From a virus, in the IMG/VR virus record IMGVR_UViG_3300046167_000069, positions 1 through 31,513 of that record: a stretch of DNA of 31,513 bases, one strand, 5' to 3'. A program made the position numbers and the translations under genes. The number at the start of each line of letters is the position of its first letter. Position 1 is the first letter of the stretch. The notes under the pieces were generated by a model, which was given only the letters and a program-made list of their open reading frames with translations, was not told the DNA's origin and ran no database searches. This document shows positions 1 to 5,722 of this stretch, one piece after another.

Positions 1-46
1 TATAACGTACTGGTATACCCCCAGTGGCCCTCGCCCCGCTGCTACT

Positions 47-84
47 TTAGGTTGCATTACCTGGTCATTTTCTACCTTAGGTTG
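47..84 (+). repeat. left pair of TTAGGTTG boxes
   Basis: TTAGGTTG occurs at 47-54 and 77-84, exactly 30 bases apart, each inside the longer match CTACYTTAGGTTG (42-54 and 72-84). A second pair lies at 319-325 and 348-354. Spacing of about three helical turns suggests cooperative protein binding. The protein is unknown. Confidence 0.55.
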
Positions 85-221
85 TGTTTTTAGAGCAATT
101 CTAAGCAAACTGTGTCGTTTTTAGGATATGGCAATAGGTAAAGCCTTGAAATCATTACAAAAATAAACTGTTTGATTGTCAGATATCCGTAAAATATGTC
201 GCAAAAAGCCTACCCCCTCAG

Positions 222-304
222 TTTGTGATCACAAAAAGCTAACGGATGCACATACTCTTTTTGTGATCACACTCAGAGCAACAGCATTTATTTGTGATCA
301 CAAA
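222..304. repeat. three palindromic operator-like sites (TGTGATCACA)
   Basis: The 10-base palindrome TGTGATCACA occurs at 224-233, 262-271 and 293-302. The first and third are embedded in the perfect 14-base palindrome TTTGTGATCACAAA. Centres are 38 and 31 bases apart. The TGT...ACA form suits a dimeric helix-turn-helix regulator (GntR or CRP-like proteins bind related shapes), but no such regulator is encoded in the window. They lie about 65-145 bases upstream of a TATAAT-like box at 367-372. Confidence 0.7.
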
Positions 305-318
305 CCATAGATCATCTC

Positions 319-354
319 TAGGTTGTGTCACATCTGCAGCGCAATCTTAGGTTG
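319..354 (+). repeat. right pair of TAGGTTG boxes
   Basis: TAGGTTG occurs at 319-325 and 348-354, 29 bases apart. This pair stands between the last TGTGATCACA palindrome and the TATAAT-like box at 367-372. With the left pair it brackets the three palindromes. Confidence 0.55.
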
Positions 355-366
355 AGCCTATATAAG

Positions 367-372
367 TATAAT
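367..372 (+). promoter_or_regulatory. TATAAT-like -10 box without a clear -35
   Basis: A perfect TATAAT lies at 367-372 in the context AAGTATAATGAG. No recognisable -35 hexamer sits 16-18 bases upstream; a TAGGTTG box ends at 354. If functional it would probably need an activator bound at the boxes or palindromes upstream. This is inference only. Confidence 0.35.
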
Positions 373-1018
373 GAGTGATCGCGCTTAAGCTTGACCCTAT
401 CAAAAACTTTAATTTGTTTCGTTTGTTTTCAAACACTTAGCAGAAAGTTTAATAAAAGTAGTTCAACCTTAAACTATCCTGTTGCAATCTTGGATCAAAT
501 AAATCAGATTGGTTACATCGAAAGCGACAAGGCGAAACGCACAAGGTTAAGACCTAGCACAAGCAGCGTCCTAGACGATCTGGCCGGATAGAAGACCCGC
601 CAAAACTTAGAAAGACAGACTAAAAAACTACTTGACTAACAAACAAAACTAAAACAGACTAAACGACAACATAGACACAACAGAACGGATCAAGCATCGC
701 AAAAAGTAAACGTATAGCATAGCCAAAGATTTACAAAATATCGTAAAGACTTTGGATGCTTTCCAGCCTAACCGGATTGAGCGTTTACAAGTAAGCTTTG
801 CAGTTCAAATTAGTCAAACAAGTAAGGATGCGGATACAAGGTTTCGCTAGAGCAGAATATCGCCGAAGGTTACACTCTAACTCCCCTAGCAAATCAGTGT
901 GGCATAAGCGTCCGTTGTGAAACGTGCGCCTATCTGTCGAGAGAGACTTTGGGCAATAGAGTGTTGGTTGCAAAAACAAACTAAAGCAGCGTCCGGGCTG
1001 ACATTCCAGGCGTTGCAC

Positions 1019-1060
1019 TCAAGAACTGTCTTGACTATATGATTGACTTGATCGTATGCT
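1019..1060 (+). promoter_or_regulatory. sigma70-like promoter with inverted repeat
   Basis: TTGACT at 1031-1036 and TATGCT at 1055-1060 are separated by 18 bases, which suits a host sigma70-type promoter firing into the gene at 1091. The inverted repeat TCAAGA-ACTG-TCTTGA at 1019-1034 overlaps the -35 and could be an operator. TTGACT is repeated at 1043-1048. Confidence 0.5.
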
Positions 1061-1090
1061 CTAGGAAGTTCAACACAATGAGGTGACACA

Positions 1091-1294
1091 ATGAGAAGAA
1101 CGTATTACATTTATAAAGGCTACGATAGAGAGAACGCCCTTGCTATCATTGCCCCAAACGTGAACAGAGAACGGCACGTAGCAGAACTGAAAAGACTTGC
1201 CAAAGAGAACGGACATATTACAATCCGTAATTGTCTAGGCGGTCTTGTTTCTGAGATTACTGAGGAAGGTAAAATAAATTCTTTTGTCTCTTGA
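1091..1294 (+). CDS. small protein of unknown function
   Basis: This encodes 67 residues, starting MRRTYYIYKGYDREN. The ATG follows GAGGTG with a 7-base gap, a good ribosome site. No domain is recognisable. The protein is mixed charged and soluble, with a basic, helical-looking middle (residues 28-40). It is the first gene after the promoter at 1031-1060. Its leader is duplicated before the next gene, and a hairpin follows immediately after its stop. Being first in the early transcript, it may act on the host, but nothing in the sequence shows how. Confidence 0.7.
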   Translation: MRRTYYIYKGYDRENALAIIAPNVNRERHVAELKRLAKENGHITIRNCLGGLVSEITEEGKINSFVS

Positions 1295-1320
1295 CAGGTA
1301 AGCCTTTCGGGGCTTACTCT
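1291..1320 (+). promoter_or_regulatory. TTGACA-N18-TACTCT box pair overlapping a UUCG hairpin
   Basis: TTGACA at 1291-1296 and TACTCT at 1315-1320 have an 18-base spacer and overlap the stop codon of the previous gene. The spacer is also a hairpin: GTAAGCC and GGCTTAC (1298-1304 and 1311-1317) are perfectly complementary around TTTCGG, so a UUCG tetraloop is possible. No T-run follows, so it is not a standard terminator. It may be an RNA processing or stability element, a promoter, or both. Confidence 0.4.
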
Positions 1321-1354
1321 CTGGATACACAAGTTCAACACAATGAGGTGACAC

Positions 1355-2081
1355 ATGACTTATAAGCTTTTAGGCGTTGGTACTAACGCTAAGACAATCA
1401 AGGGTGATGGTGACGAGTATCTCACTGCTATTCTATACATGACACCATACAAAGTGATGGTTGATGGTAAGCTATTCAACTCGTGCAGTATGGCTGCAAT
1501 GGCTTCATGCATTGACGGTTGCTTGTACACTGCAGGGCGTGGTGCCTTCAATAATGTACAGACTGCTAGGCAGCGTAAAGCTGAATGGTTCTATCGTGAT
1601 CGTGATAGCTTTATGGCTCAGCTTGTGATTGATGTTGCTAAGTTTGCTAACTATTGCCGCAAGCGTGACATACAACCATGTATTAGACTGAATGGCACGA
1701 CTGACATACGTTGGGAGCTTATCTTGATTGACGGTAAGAATATCTTTGAGCGGTTCCCTGATGTACAGTGGTATGATTACACTAAGATACCCTAACCGCA
1801 AAGGTATCACACTTAGATAACTATCACTTGACTTGGAGTTACTCCGCTGCCTAACCCTAAGTATGAACAATACTTTGATGATGTAATTCCGCAACGGTAT
1901 GTCTGTTGCTGTAGTATTCCGCAAGCCTATCAATCTTAAGACTTGGCGTGGATACAAGGTTGTTGACGGTGACAAGGATGACTTACGCTTCCTAGACCCT
2001 AAGCAATCTATTGTTGCCTTGTACGCTAAAGGCAAAGCTAAGAAAGACCAAAGCGGATTTGTTGTTGACATTGCCGCATAA
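1355..2081 (+). CDS. DUF7227-like phage protein (frame-disrupted)
   Basis: The first open piece (1355-1795) begins MTYKLLGVGTNAKTIKGDGD and has a Cys cluster (C-x7-C-x3-C, followed by LYTAGRGAF). The last piece (from 1899) has GMSVAVVFRKP and VVDGDKDDLRFLDP. From memory this matches a widespread phage family annotated as DUF7227 of about 240 residues; its function is unknown. In the middle the reading continues in other frames (KVSHL, then NYHLTWSYSAA, then NPKYEQYFDDVI). Four extra bases explain this, near CCC 1790-1792, GG 1803-1804, CC 1850-1851 and 1889-1896. Corrected length is about 240 residues. Sequence overcalls are likelier than decay, because every piece is well conserved. Confidence 0.75.
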
Positions 2082-2129
2082 ATCAGACTAACCTTAACTT
2101 ATCTTAACTGTCTTAGAAAGGACATCACT

Positions 2130-2363
2130 ATGTTTTACTGTATCGCTACTAAACCGCTTAATGACCGCACCAATGGGTTCCGCTTCAATATCCTTGGCAT
2201 CAAGGGCTTGACCCGTAAGCGTAAGACTTTCAGCCGTGGCTTCAAGCTTGAGGCTGGTAACTGTATGACAGCCTTGCATCTTGGCAAGCGTACTGTTTAC
2301 TTTGAGCGTAAGCCTAATCGTGCTCAACACGGCGTGTCCGTCACTTCGCAGGCTAACTTATAG
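2130..2363 (+). CDS. small basic protein of unknown function
   Basis: This encodes 77 residues starting MFYCIATKPLNDRTNGFRF. The ATG is preceded by GAAAGGAC, a usable ribosome site. It is rich in Lys and Arg (for example TRKRKTFSRGFKLEAG) and probably soluble. I recognise no domain. It lies about 50 bases after the DUF7227-like gene and looks like part of the same early transcript. Confidence 0.65.
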   Translation: MFYCIATKPLNDRTNGFRFNILGIKGLTRKRKTFSRGFKLEAGNCMTALHLGKRTVYFERKPNRAQHGVSVTSQANL

Positions 2364-2416
2364 TGGGGCTGAAATATGCCCCAACCTATCTAACTGTAAT
2401 ATATGGAGACACTACT

Positions 2417-2782
2417 ATGACATTCGACAAATCACACCTAAAACTCATTCGTCAATCTATGCAAGATGCACTGGATCAGGCTGGCATCAAAGATGTGACC
2501 ATCAAGGTTGGTAACTGTAGTTATTCTGGTGGTGAGGCAACCTACAAGGTGCAAGTCTTACTGGATGGTGCAGAAAGTCATGAACAGTCTGCGCTGGGCC
2601 AGATGGCAAGCATGATGAGCATTGACACAACCAAGATTGCTGAGATTAATGGTGAATCTGTGTCGCTCACTGGCTACAATGCCAAAGCTAGAAAGATGCC
2701 GTGGCAGGTTAAATCTCTGGTAAGTTCTAGCCAATGGAAGCTTACCGATAGCCAAGCCCAACGTATGTTTGGGGAGGGTTGA
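2417..2782 (+). CDS. conserved phage protein of unknown function
   Basis: This encodes 121 residues starting MTFDKSHLKLIRQSMQDAL. I chose the ATG at 2417 because GGAGA lies 8 bases upstream; an in-frame GTG at 2363 has no ribosome site and merely overlaps the previous stop. The N-terminal helix followed by a VGNCSYSGGEATYKVQV strand pattern recalls small proteins often seen in phages of Alphaproteobacteria, but I can give no function. The next gene's ribosome site lies inside its last codons. Confidence 0.7.
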   Translation: MTFDKSHLKLIRQSMQDALDQAGIKDVTIKVGNCSYSGGEATYKVQVLLDGAESHEQSALGQMASMMSIDTTKIAEINGESVSLTGYNAKARKMPWQVKSLVSSSQWKLTDSQAQRMFGEG

Positions 2783-2786
2783 TACC

Positions 2787-2972
2787 ATGAGCACACCAGA
2801 TATTTTACAAGTCTCTGCTGAAATAGCAGAGGCATGGCTTGAAGATGCTTACCTAGATCCTATCTGGGAAGTTGATGAGAACGGTGATGAAGTGTACACA
2901 GAGGATGCACAAGATCGCTTCAATGATATACTTGATGTCGTACAAGGCATCCTTGATGACTGGCTAAAGTAG
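2787..2972 (+). CDS. small acidic protein
   Basis: This encodes 61 residues starting MSTPDILQVSAEIAEAWL. GGGGAGGG at 2771-2778 sits 8 bases before the ATG, a strong ribosome site that favours this start over an in-frame TTG at 2769. The protein is very acidic (many Asp and Glu, few basic residues) and predicted mostly helical. An acidic early phage protein could mimic DNA or bind a host factor, but that is speculation. Confidence 0.65.
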   Translation: MSTPDILQVSAEIAEAWLEDAYLDPIWEVDENGDEVYTEDAQDRFNDILDVVQGILDDWLK

Positions 2973-2984
2973 ATGAGGAAAAGT

Positions 2985-3713
2985 ATGATGACCAATCTTA
3001 ACGTAGACAAGTATGTGATCAGCTTATACGACTACACAGGTGAAGCACTTGTACCGTGGGCAGAGGCAGGGTATAGCTGCATTGCCTTTGACATCCAGCA
3101 CGATGACACAGTGACAGATGTATTTGGTAGTGGTGGCAGTATCAAGTATGTCAAAGCAGATCTGCATGACCCTAAGACGCACCAAGATATATTCATGGAG
3201 TATAACGGTAAGCGTGTTATCTTTGGTATGGCTTGGCCTGTATGCACAGACATGGCTGTGTCAGGTGCAGCACACTTCAAAGCTAAGGCTGAGAAAGATC
3301 CACTGTTCCAAGACAAAGCAGTAAGTTACGCTGTGATGTGCAGTGAATTGTTTGAGGATCTAGGTTGCCCTTACTTGATAGAGAACCCTGTATCTGTCTT
3401 AGCTACCAAGTGGCGCAAGCCTGATCACTGCTTCCACCCTTATGAGTATGGCGGCTACATCTGCAAGAGTAATGCTGAGCACCCAACATGGCCTGAGTAT
3501 ATTGCACCCCGTGATGCTTATCCTAAAAAGACATGCCTTTGGACAGGTAATGGCTTTATTATGCCATACCGCTTGCCAGTAGAGCCAGAGGACGGGCACA
3601 GTAGGCAGCACCTAAAGCTTGGTGGTAAATCTATGAAAACTAAAAACATACGCAGCGCAACGCCTCGTGGTTTTGCTAGTGCTGTGTACTATGCAAATGG
3701 AGTAACGGTATAA
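2985..3713 (+). CDS. cytosine-C5-methyltransferase-like protein
   Basis: About 242 residues. The N-terminal VISLYDYTGEALVPWAEAGY followed by FDIQHD looks like the S-adenosylmethionine site of C5 methyltransferases. Further in, FGMAWPVCTDMAVSG sits where the catalytic PCQ loop is expected, and LIENPVS matches the ENV motif (here ENP). The target-recognition region is short (C-terminal HPTWPEYIAPRDAYPKKTCLW). Proteins of this type are common in phages and are annotated as DNA cytosine methyltransferases; real activity is often unproven. GAGG at 2975-2978 favours a start at 2985, though 2973 and 2988 are possible. It overlaps the next gene by one base (TAATG). Confidence 0.65.
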   Translation: MMTNLNVDKYVISLYDYTGEALVPWAEAGYSCIAFDIQHDDTVTDVFGSGGSIKYVKADLHDPKTHQDIFMEYNGKRVIFGMAWPVCTDMAVSGAAHFKAKAEKDPLFQDKAVSYAVMCSELFEDLGCPYLIENPVSVLATKWRKPDHCFHPYEYGGYICKSNAEHPTWPEYIAPRDAYPKKTCLWTGNGFIMPYRLPVEPEDGHSRQHLKLGGKSMKTKNIRSATPRGFASAVYYANGVTV

Positions 3714-3907
3714 TGGATTTAAGAGAGATAACACAAGCCTTAGCTAATGGTGATGATGTACGTTGGATCAATGATGGCTACCGTGTACAGTGGGAGAACC
3801 TACTTAATGGTCCCGCAATCACGATAAGATATACTGCCAATGGTTTCGGTGGAGCAATGGCTGGTAGTGAAATGAAAAACTGTTATATAAAGGAGCTAAC
3901 ACAATGA
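3713..3907 (+). CDS. small protein of unknown function
   Basis: This encodes 64 residues starting MDLREITQALANGDDVRWIN. The start overlaps the methyltransferase-like gene's stop (TAATG), and the stop overlaps the next start (ATGA), so it is probably translated by coupling. The sequence WINDGYRVQWENLLNGPAITIRY suggests a small beta fold. I recognise no family. Confidence 0.65.
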   Translation: MDLREITQALANGDDVRWINDGYRVQWENLLNGPAITIRYTANGFGGAMAGSEMKNCYIKELTQ

Positions 3908-4233
3908 GACTACTACTTAACACAGAAGCCTATCCAGACTACACACAAGACCAGCTAGTAGAGTGGCTTGGTATCTTACCTCACTGGGTAGCTGAGTATG
4001 CTATGGTAGAGGATGGTGACTTAGTAGAGCATATGACAGACTGCTACGGCTTTGGCAGCTTGTACAAGTTCAAGGGTAAAGTCTTACCTAATGGTAACTA
4101 TACCTACCCAGAGGATGATGACCTTGAGCCTATTGCTAAGATGAAGCTTAAGAAGGGTGACGTTTACTTCTACCCCTATGCTATGATTGCTTTGCCTACC
4201 AAGAATGGTCACTATGTAACGAGGATGGACTGA
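3904..4233 (+). CDS. protein of unknown function
   Basis: This encodes 109 residues starting MRLLLNTEAYPDYTQDQLVEW. It is acidic and rich in Tyr, with no membrane segment or recognised domain. AAGGAGC lies 7 bases upstream of the ATG. Start and stop both overlap the neighbours (ATGA at 3904 and TGATG at 4231-4235), placing it in a tightly coupled early operon. Confidence 0.65.
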   Translation: MRLLLNTEAYPDYTQDQLVEWLGILPHWVAEYAMVEDGDLVEHMTDCYGFGSLYKFKGKVLPNGNYTYPEDDDLEPIAKMKLKKGDVYFYPYAMIALPTKNGHYVTRMD

Positions 4234-4391
4234 TGGATCATGTATACACTGTAAAGTTTTACGACATAGACACTAAAGAGTTGGTGTGTTATTATAGCAC
4301 CAGTAATTTAAATCAGGCCAGGGAAATAGAAGAAGCACCTTTACAAAACGCACAAGTTAAGGTTTACCATACTGACGGACACAGAGTTTAA
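4233..4391 (+). CDS. 52-residue protein of unknown function
   Basis: A short gene, starting MDHVYTVKFYDIDTKELVCY and ending YHTDGHRV. Its ATG overlaps the previous stop (TGATG) and its frame stays open to 4391. It ends 17 bases before the next start. The coupling and full use of the gap make it a credible gene. No domain is recognised. Confidence 0.55.
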   Translation: MDHVYTVKFYDIDTKELVCYYSTSNLNQAREIEEAPLQNAQVKVYHTDGHRV

Positions 4392-4408
4392 CACAGAAAG
4401 GAAGTACA

Positions 4409-4858
4409 ATGTTTAAATATGCAGCAATACTTGCTTTAGTTGCATCACCTTTGGCAGCTAAAGATAAGGTAACGAATGCCTATGTAGAAGATCACTACAG
4501 CACATACTACGAATTTGTGCCTGAGTATGAACGGGTATGCGAGACTATTGATGTGCCTGTCTATGGTACTAAGAAGCGTAAGGCTACGGGTGGTGAAGTC
4601 TTAGGTGGTATGGTACTTGGTGGGTTACTTGGTGGTACAGCATCAGGTAAGGATGAGGGTGCGGCTATAGGTGCTTTAATTGGTGGTGCTTTAGTAAATG
4701 AATCAGCTAAAGAAGAGAAGTACATCAAGGGCTACAGACAGGAACAGAGTTGCAATACAGTTGAGACACAGAAGAAAGTTACACAGGTTCAGTATGACTA
4801 CAGTGTCTTGACATTTACCATAGATGGTGTCACATACACTCACACGTTTTATAGATAG
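4409..4858 (+). CDS. secreted glycine-zipper protein
   Basis: This encodes 149 residues. The N-terminus MFKYAAILALVASPLAAKD is a clear signal peptide with a probable signal peptidase I site after LAA; there is no lipobox Cys. Residues about 60-97 (GGEVLGGMVLGGLLGGTASG, then GAAIGALIGGALV) form a glycine-zipper double-helix hairpin like that of bacterial outer-membrane 17-kDa and SlyB-type proteins. Two Cys flank the zipper, so a disulphide in the periplasm is possible. An early phage protein sent to the envelope could block superinfection or protect the membrane; this is inference. GAAAGGAAG precedes the start, and the leader AGGAAGTACAATG recurs before the next gene. Confidence 0.7.
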   Translation: MFKYAAILALVASPLAAKDKVTNAYVEDHYSTYYEFVPEYERVCETIDVPVYGTKKRKATGGEVLGGMVLGGLLGGTASGKDEGAAIGALIGGALVNESAKEEKYIKGYRQEQSCNTVETQKKVTQVQYDYSVLTFTIDGVTYTHTFYR

Positions 4859-4870
4859 AGAGGAAGTACA

Positions 4871-5185
4871 ATGCGTATTGAAGATCAAACAGTAGAAGTA
4901 AAAGTATACAATCACAACGATGCAGTAGTGTTTGTTTATGAGAACCGCCATGAAAAGACTGGTGAGAAGACTGACAGTGGTGCTGACATCTACAAGCACT
5001 GGCAGAATATAGTAACGGCTGTGCCTGTTGACTTTGGTTACGAGGCAAGCTTGACTGACGTAGAAAAGTATGAGCTAGTCAAGAATGTAGCTGACTCACT
5101 GGCGGCTCTCTATGAGTGGGAAACAGATGGCTATGAGATAGGTGTGTCGTTCTATATCAACCACAAACCTTACGTTAATTGCTAA
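4871..5185 (+). CDS. protein of unknown function
   Basis: This encodes 104 residues starting MRIEDQTVEVKVYNHNDAVV. It has the same leader (AGGAAGTACAATG) as the glycine-zipper gene 13 bases upstream, suggesting that the two are expressed alike. It is acidic, with alternating beta-like and helical stretches and no membrane segment. No family is recognised. Confidence 0.65.
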   Translation: MRIEDQTVEVKVYNHNDAVVFVYENRHEKTGEKTDSGADIYKHWQNIVTAVPVDFGYEASLTDVEKYELVKNVADSLAALYEWETDGYEIGVSFYINHKPYVNC

Positions 5186-5205
5186 TACAACAGGAGACTA
5201 ATACT

Positions 5206-5385
5206 ATGACAAGCCAAGGTAACAAGTATGTAGTGCCAATATCACACTACCACAACAAACTAATGCAGGACATTGATGATGCAGAATGGATGTCAGACTT
5301 TGAACGCGCAGATAGAATGGCAGAAGAGGAGAAACAGATTCGCCAGGATATTGAGAACGGTGACCTTTGGTATCCACTATTCTGA
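5206..5385 (+). CDS. small acidic helical protein
   Basis: This encodes 59 residues starting MTSQGNKYVVPISHYHNKL and ending GDLWYPLF. CAGGAGA at 5191-5197 gives a ribosome site for the ATG at 5206, preferred to an in-frame upstream TTG. The second half (DFERADRMAEEEKQIRQDIE) is a charged amphipathic helix. The stop overlaps the next start (TGATG). Confidence 0.6.
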   Translation: MTSQGNKYVVPISHYHNKLMQDIDDAEWMSDFERADRMAEEEKQIRQDIENGDLWYPLF

Positions 5386-5471
5386 TGTTGATAGGTATGT
5401 TATTACTTGTAGTATACTTAGCAGCGTTTGGTTATTACTTAGTTAAGTTTTGGAATGAACATGGTAGATAA
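5385..5471 (+). CDS. 28-residue single-pass membrane peptide
   Basis: The sequence opens MLIGMLLLVVYLAAFGYYLV and then KFWNEHGR. Almost the whole peptide is one membrane helix with a positively charged end. Its ATG overlaps the previous stop (TGATG), and its stop lies 2 bases before the next ATG at 5474, which fits a real coupled gene despite its size. Role unknown; candidates are lysis regulation or membrane anchoring. Confidence 0.5.
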   Translation: MLIGMLLLVVYLAAFGYYLVKFWNEHGR

Positions 5472-5473
5472 CG

Positions 5474-5722
5474 ATGACGGAGAAAAGGATGACCCCTGTG
5501 ATGACTGGAGCGATAGGCCCATACCTAAAACGATGCCTGATCGCATTCAGCGTCCTGTTAAACGTCCTGTTAGGGGGCGCAAACAATCAGACTTTCAGCG
5601 CGAGAAACTACGAATGGCAAAAGCGAAACAAGTATAACATAGTGTTCCTTATTGATCTTATGATTGGTAGGGGCCACTGCTTAGAGTGCTGGGTGTACTG
5701 GAAAGTGAGGAAGAAATGGTAA
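5474..5722 (+). CDS. conserved small phage protein with a hydrophobic segment
   Basis: This encodes 82 residues. Residues 18-35 (LKRCLIAFSVLLNVLLGG) form a membrane-like helix, followed by NQTFSARNYEWQKRNKYN and VFLIDLMIG, then HCLECWVYW. I recognise this pattern from small conserved phage and prophage proteins of unknown function. An overlapping frame (5455-5637) is a highly charged string with Pro and Arg repeats and is probably a shadow. The stop (TAA 5720-5722) overlaps the integrase start at 5716 by 7 bases. Confidence 0.65.
   Translation: MTEKRMTPVMTGAIGPYLKRCLIAFSVLLNVLLGGANNQTFSARNYEWQKRNKYNIVFLIDLMIGRGHCLECWVYWKVRKKW

Larger units (their letters stand above)
1..1090. other. non-coding left regulatory region
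   Basis: This is the only long stretch without a convincing gene. The left 380 bases hold three TGTGATCACA palindromes, four TAGGTTG boxes and a TATAAT-like box. Bases 600-780 are rich in A and poor in T on the + strand, with no start codon that has a good ribosome site. Bases 780-1020 are more GC-rich and show only short open frames. A sigma70-like promoter sits at 1031-1060. The region could be the early promoter and operator zone, a long leader RNA, an attachment site or a replication origin. The sequence alone does not decide between these. Confidence 0.7.
1066..1355 (+). repeat. duplicated 25-base translation leader
   Basis: The same 25 bases occur at 1066-1090 and 1331-1355, with core AACACAATGAGGTGACAC. 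They place an identical GAGGTG ribosome site before the starts at 1091 and 1355. The copies are perfect, while the genes that follow are unrelated. This suggests a recent duplication of the leader, or a conserved regulatory target on the mRNA. Confidence 0.75.

Noticed and set aside
391-591. 66-residue open frame starting with TTG
   Set aside because: No ribosome site, a rare start codon, no recognisable composition or domain, and it lies in the regulatory region.
790-815. GTTCAAAT, resembling a tRNA T-loop
   Set aside because: No matching T-stem, acceptor stem or anticodon arm can be drawn around it.
785-1089. Two overlapping open frames on the - strand in the leader
   Set aside because: No ribosome site or neighbouring - strand genes; composition looks non-coding.
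1298-1317. Intrinsic terminator after the first gene
   Set aside because: The stem is good but no T-run follows, so it is reported as a hairpin of unknown role.
1505-2071. 188-residue open frame on the - strand
   Set aside because: It is antisense to the conserved DUF7227-like gene, whose protein pieces are clearly real; the frame is a shadow.
5455-5637. 60-residue frame with Pro/Arg repeats
   Set aside because: Overlaps the conserved 82-residue protein at 5474-5722 in another frame; the latter matches a known phage pattern and couples to its neighbours.
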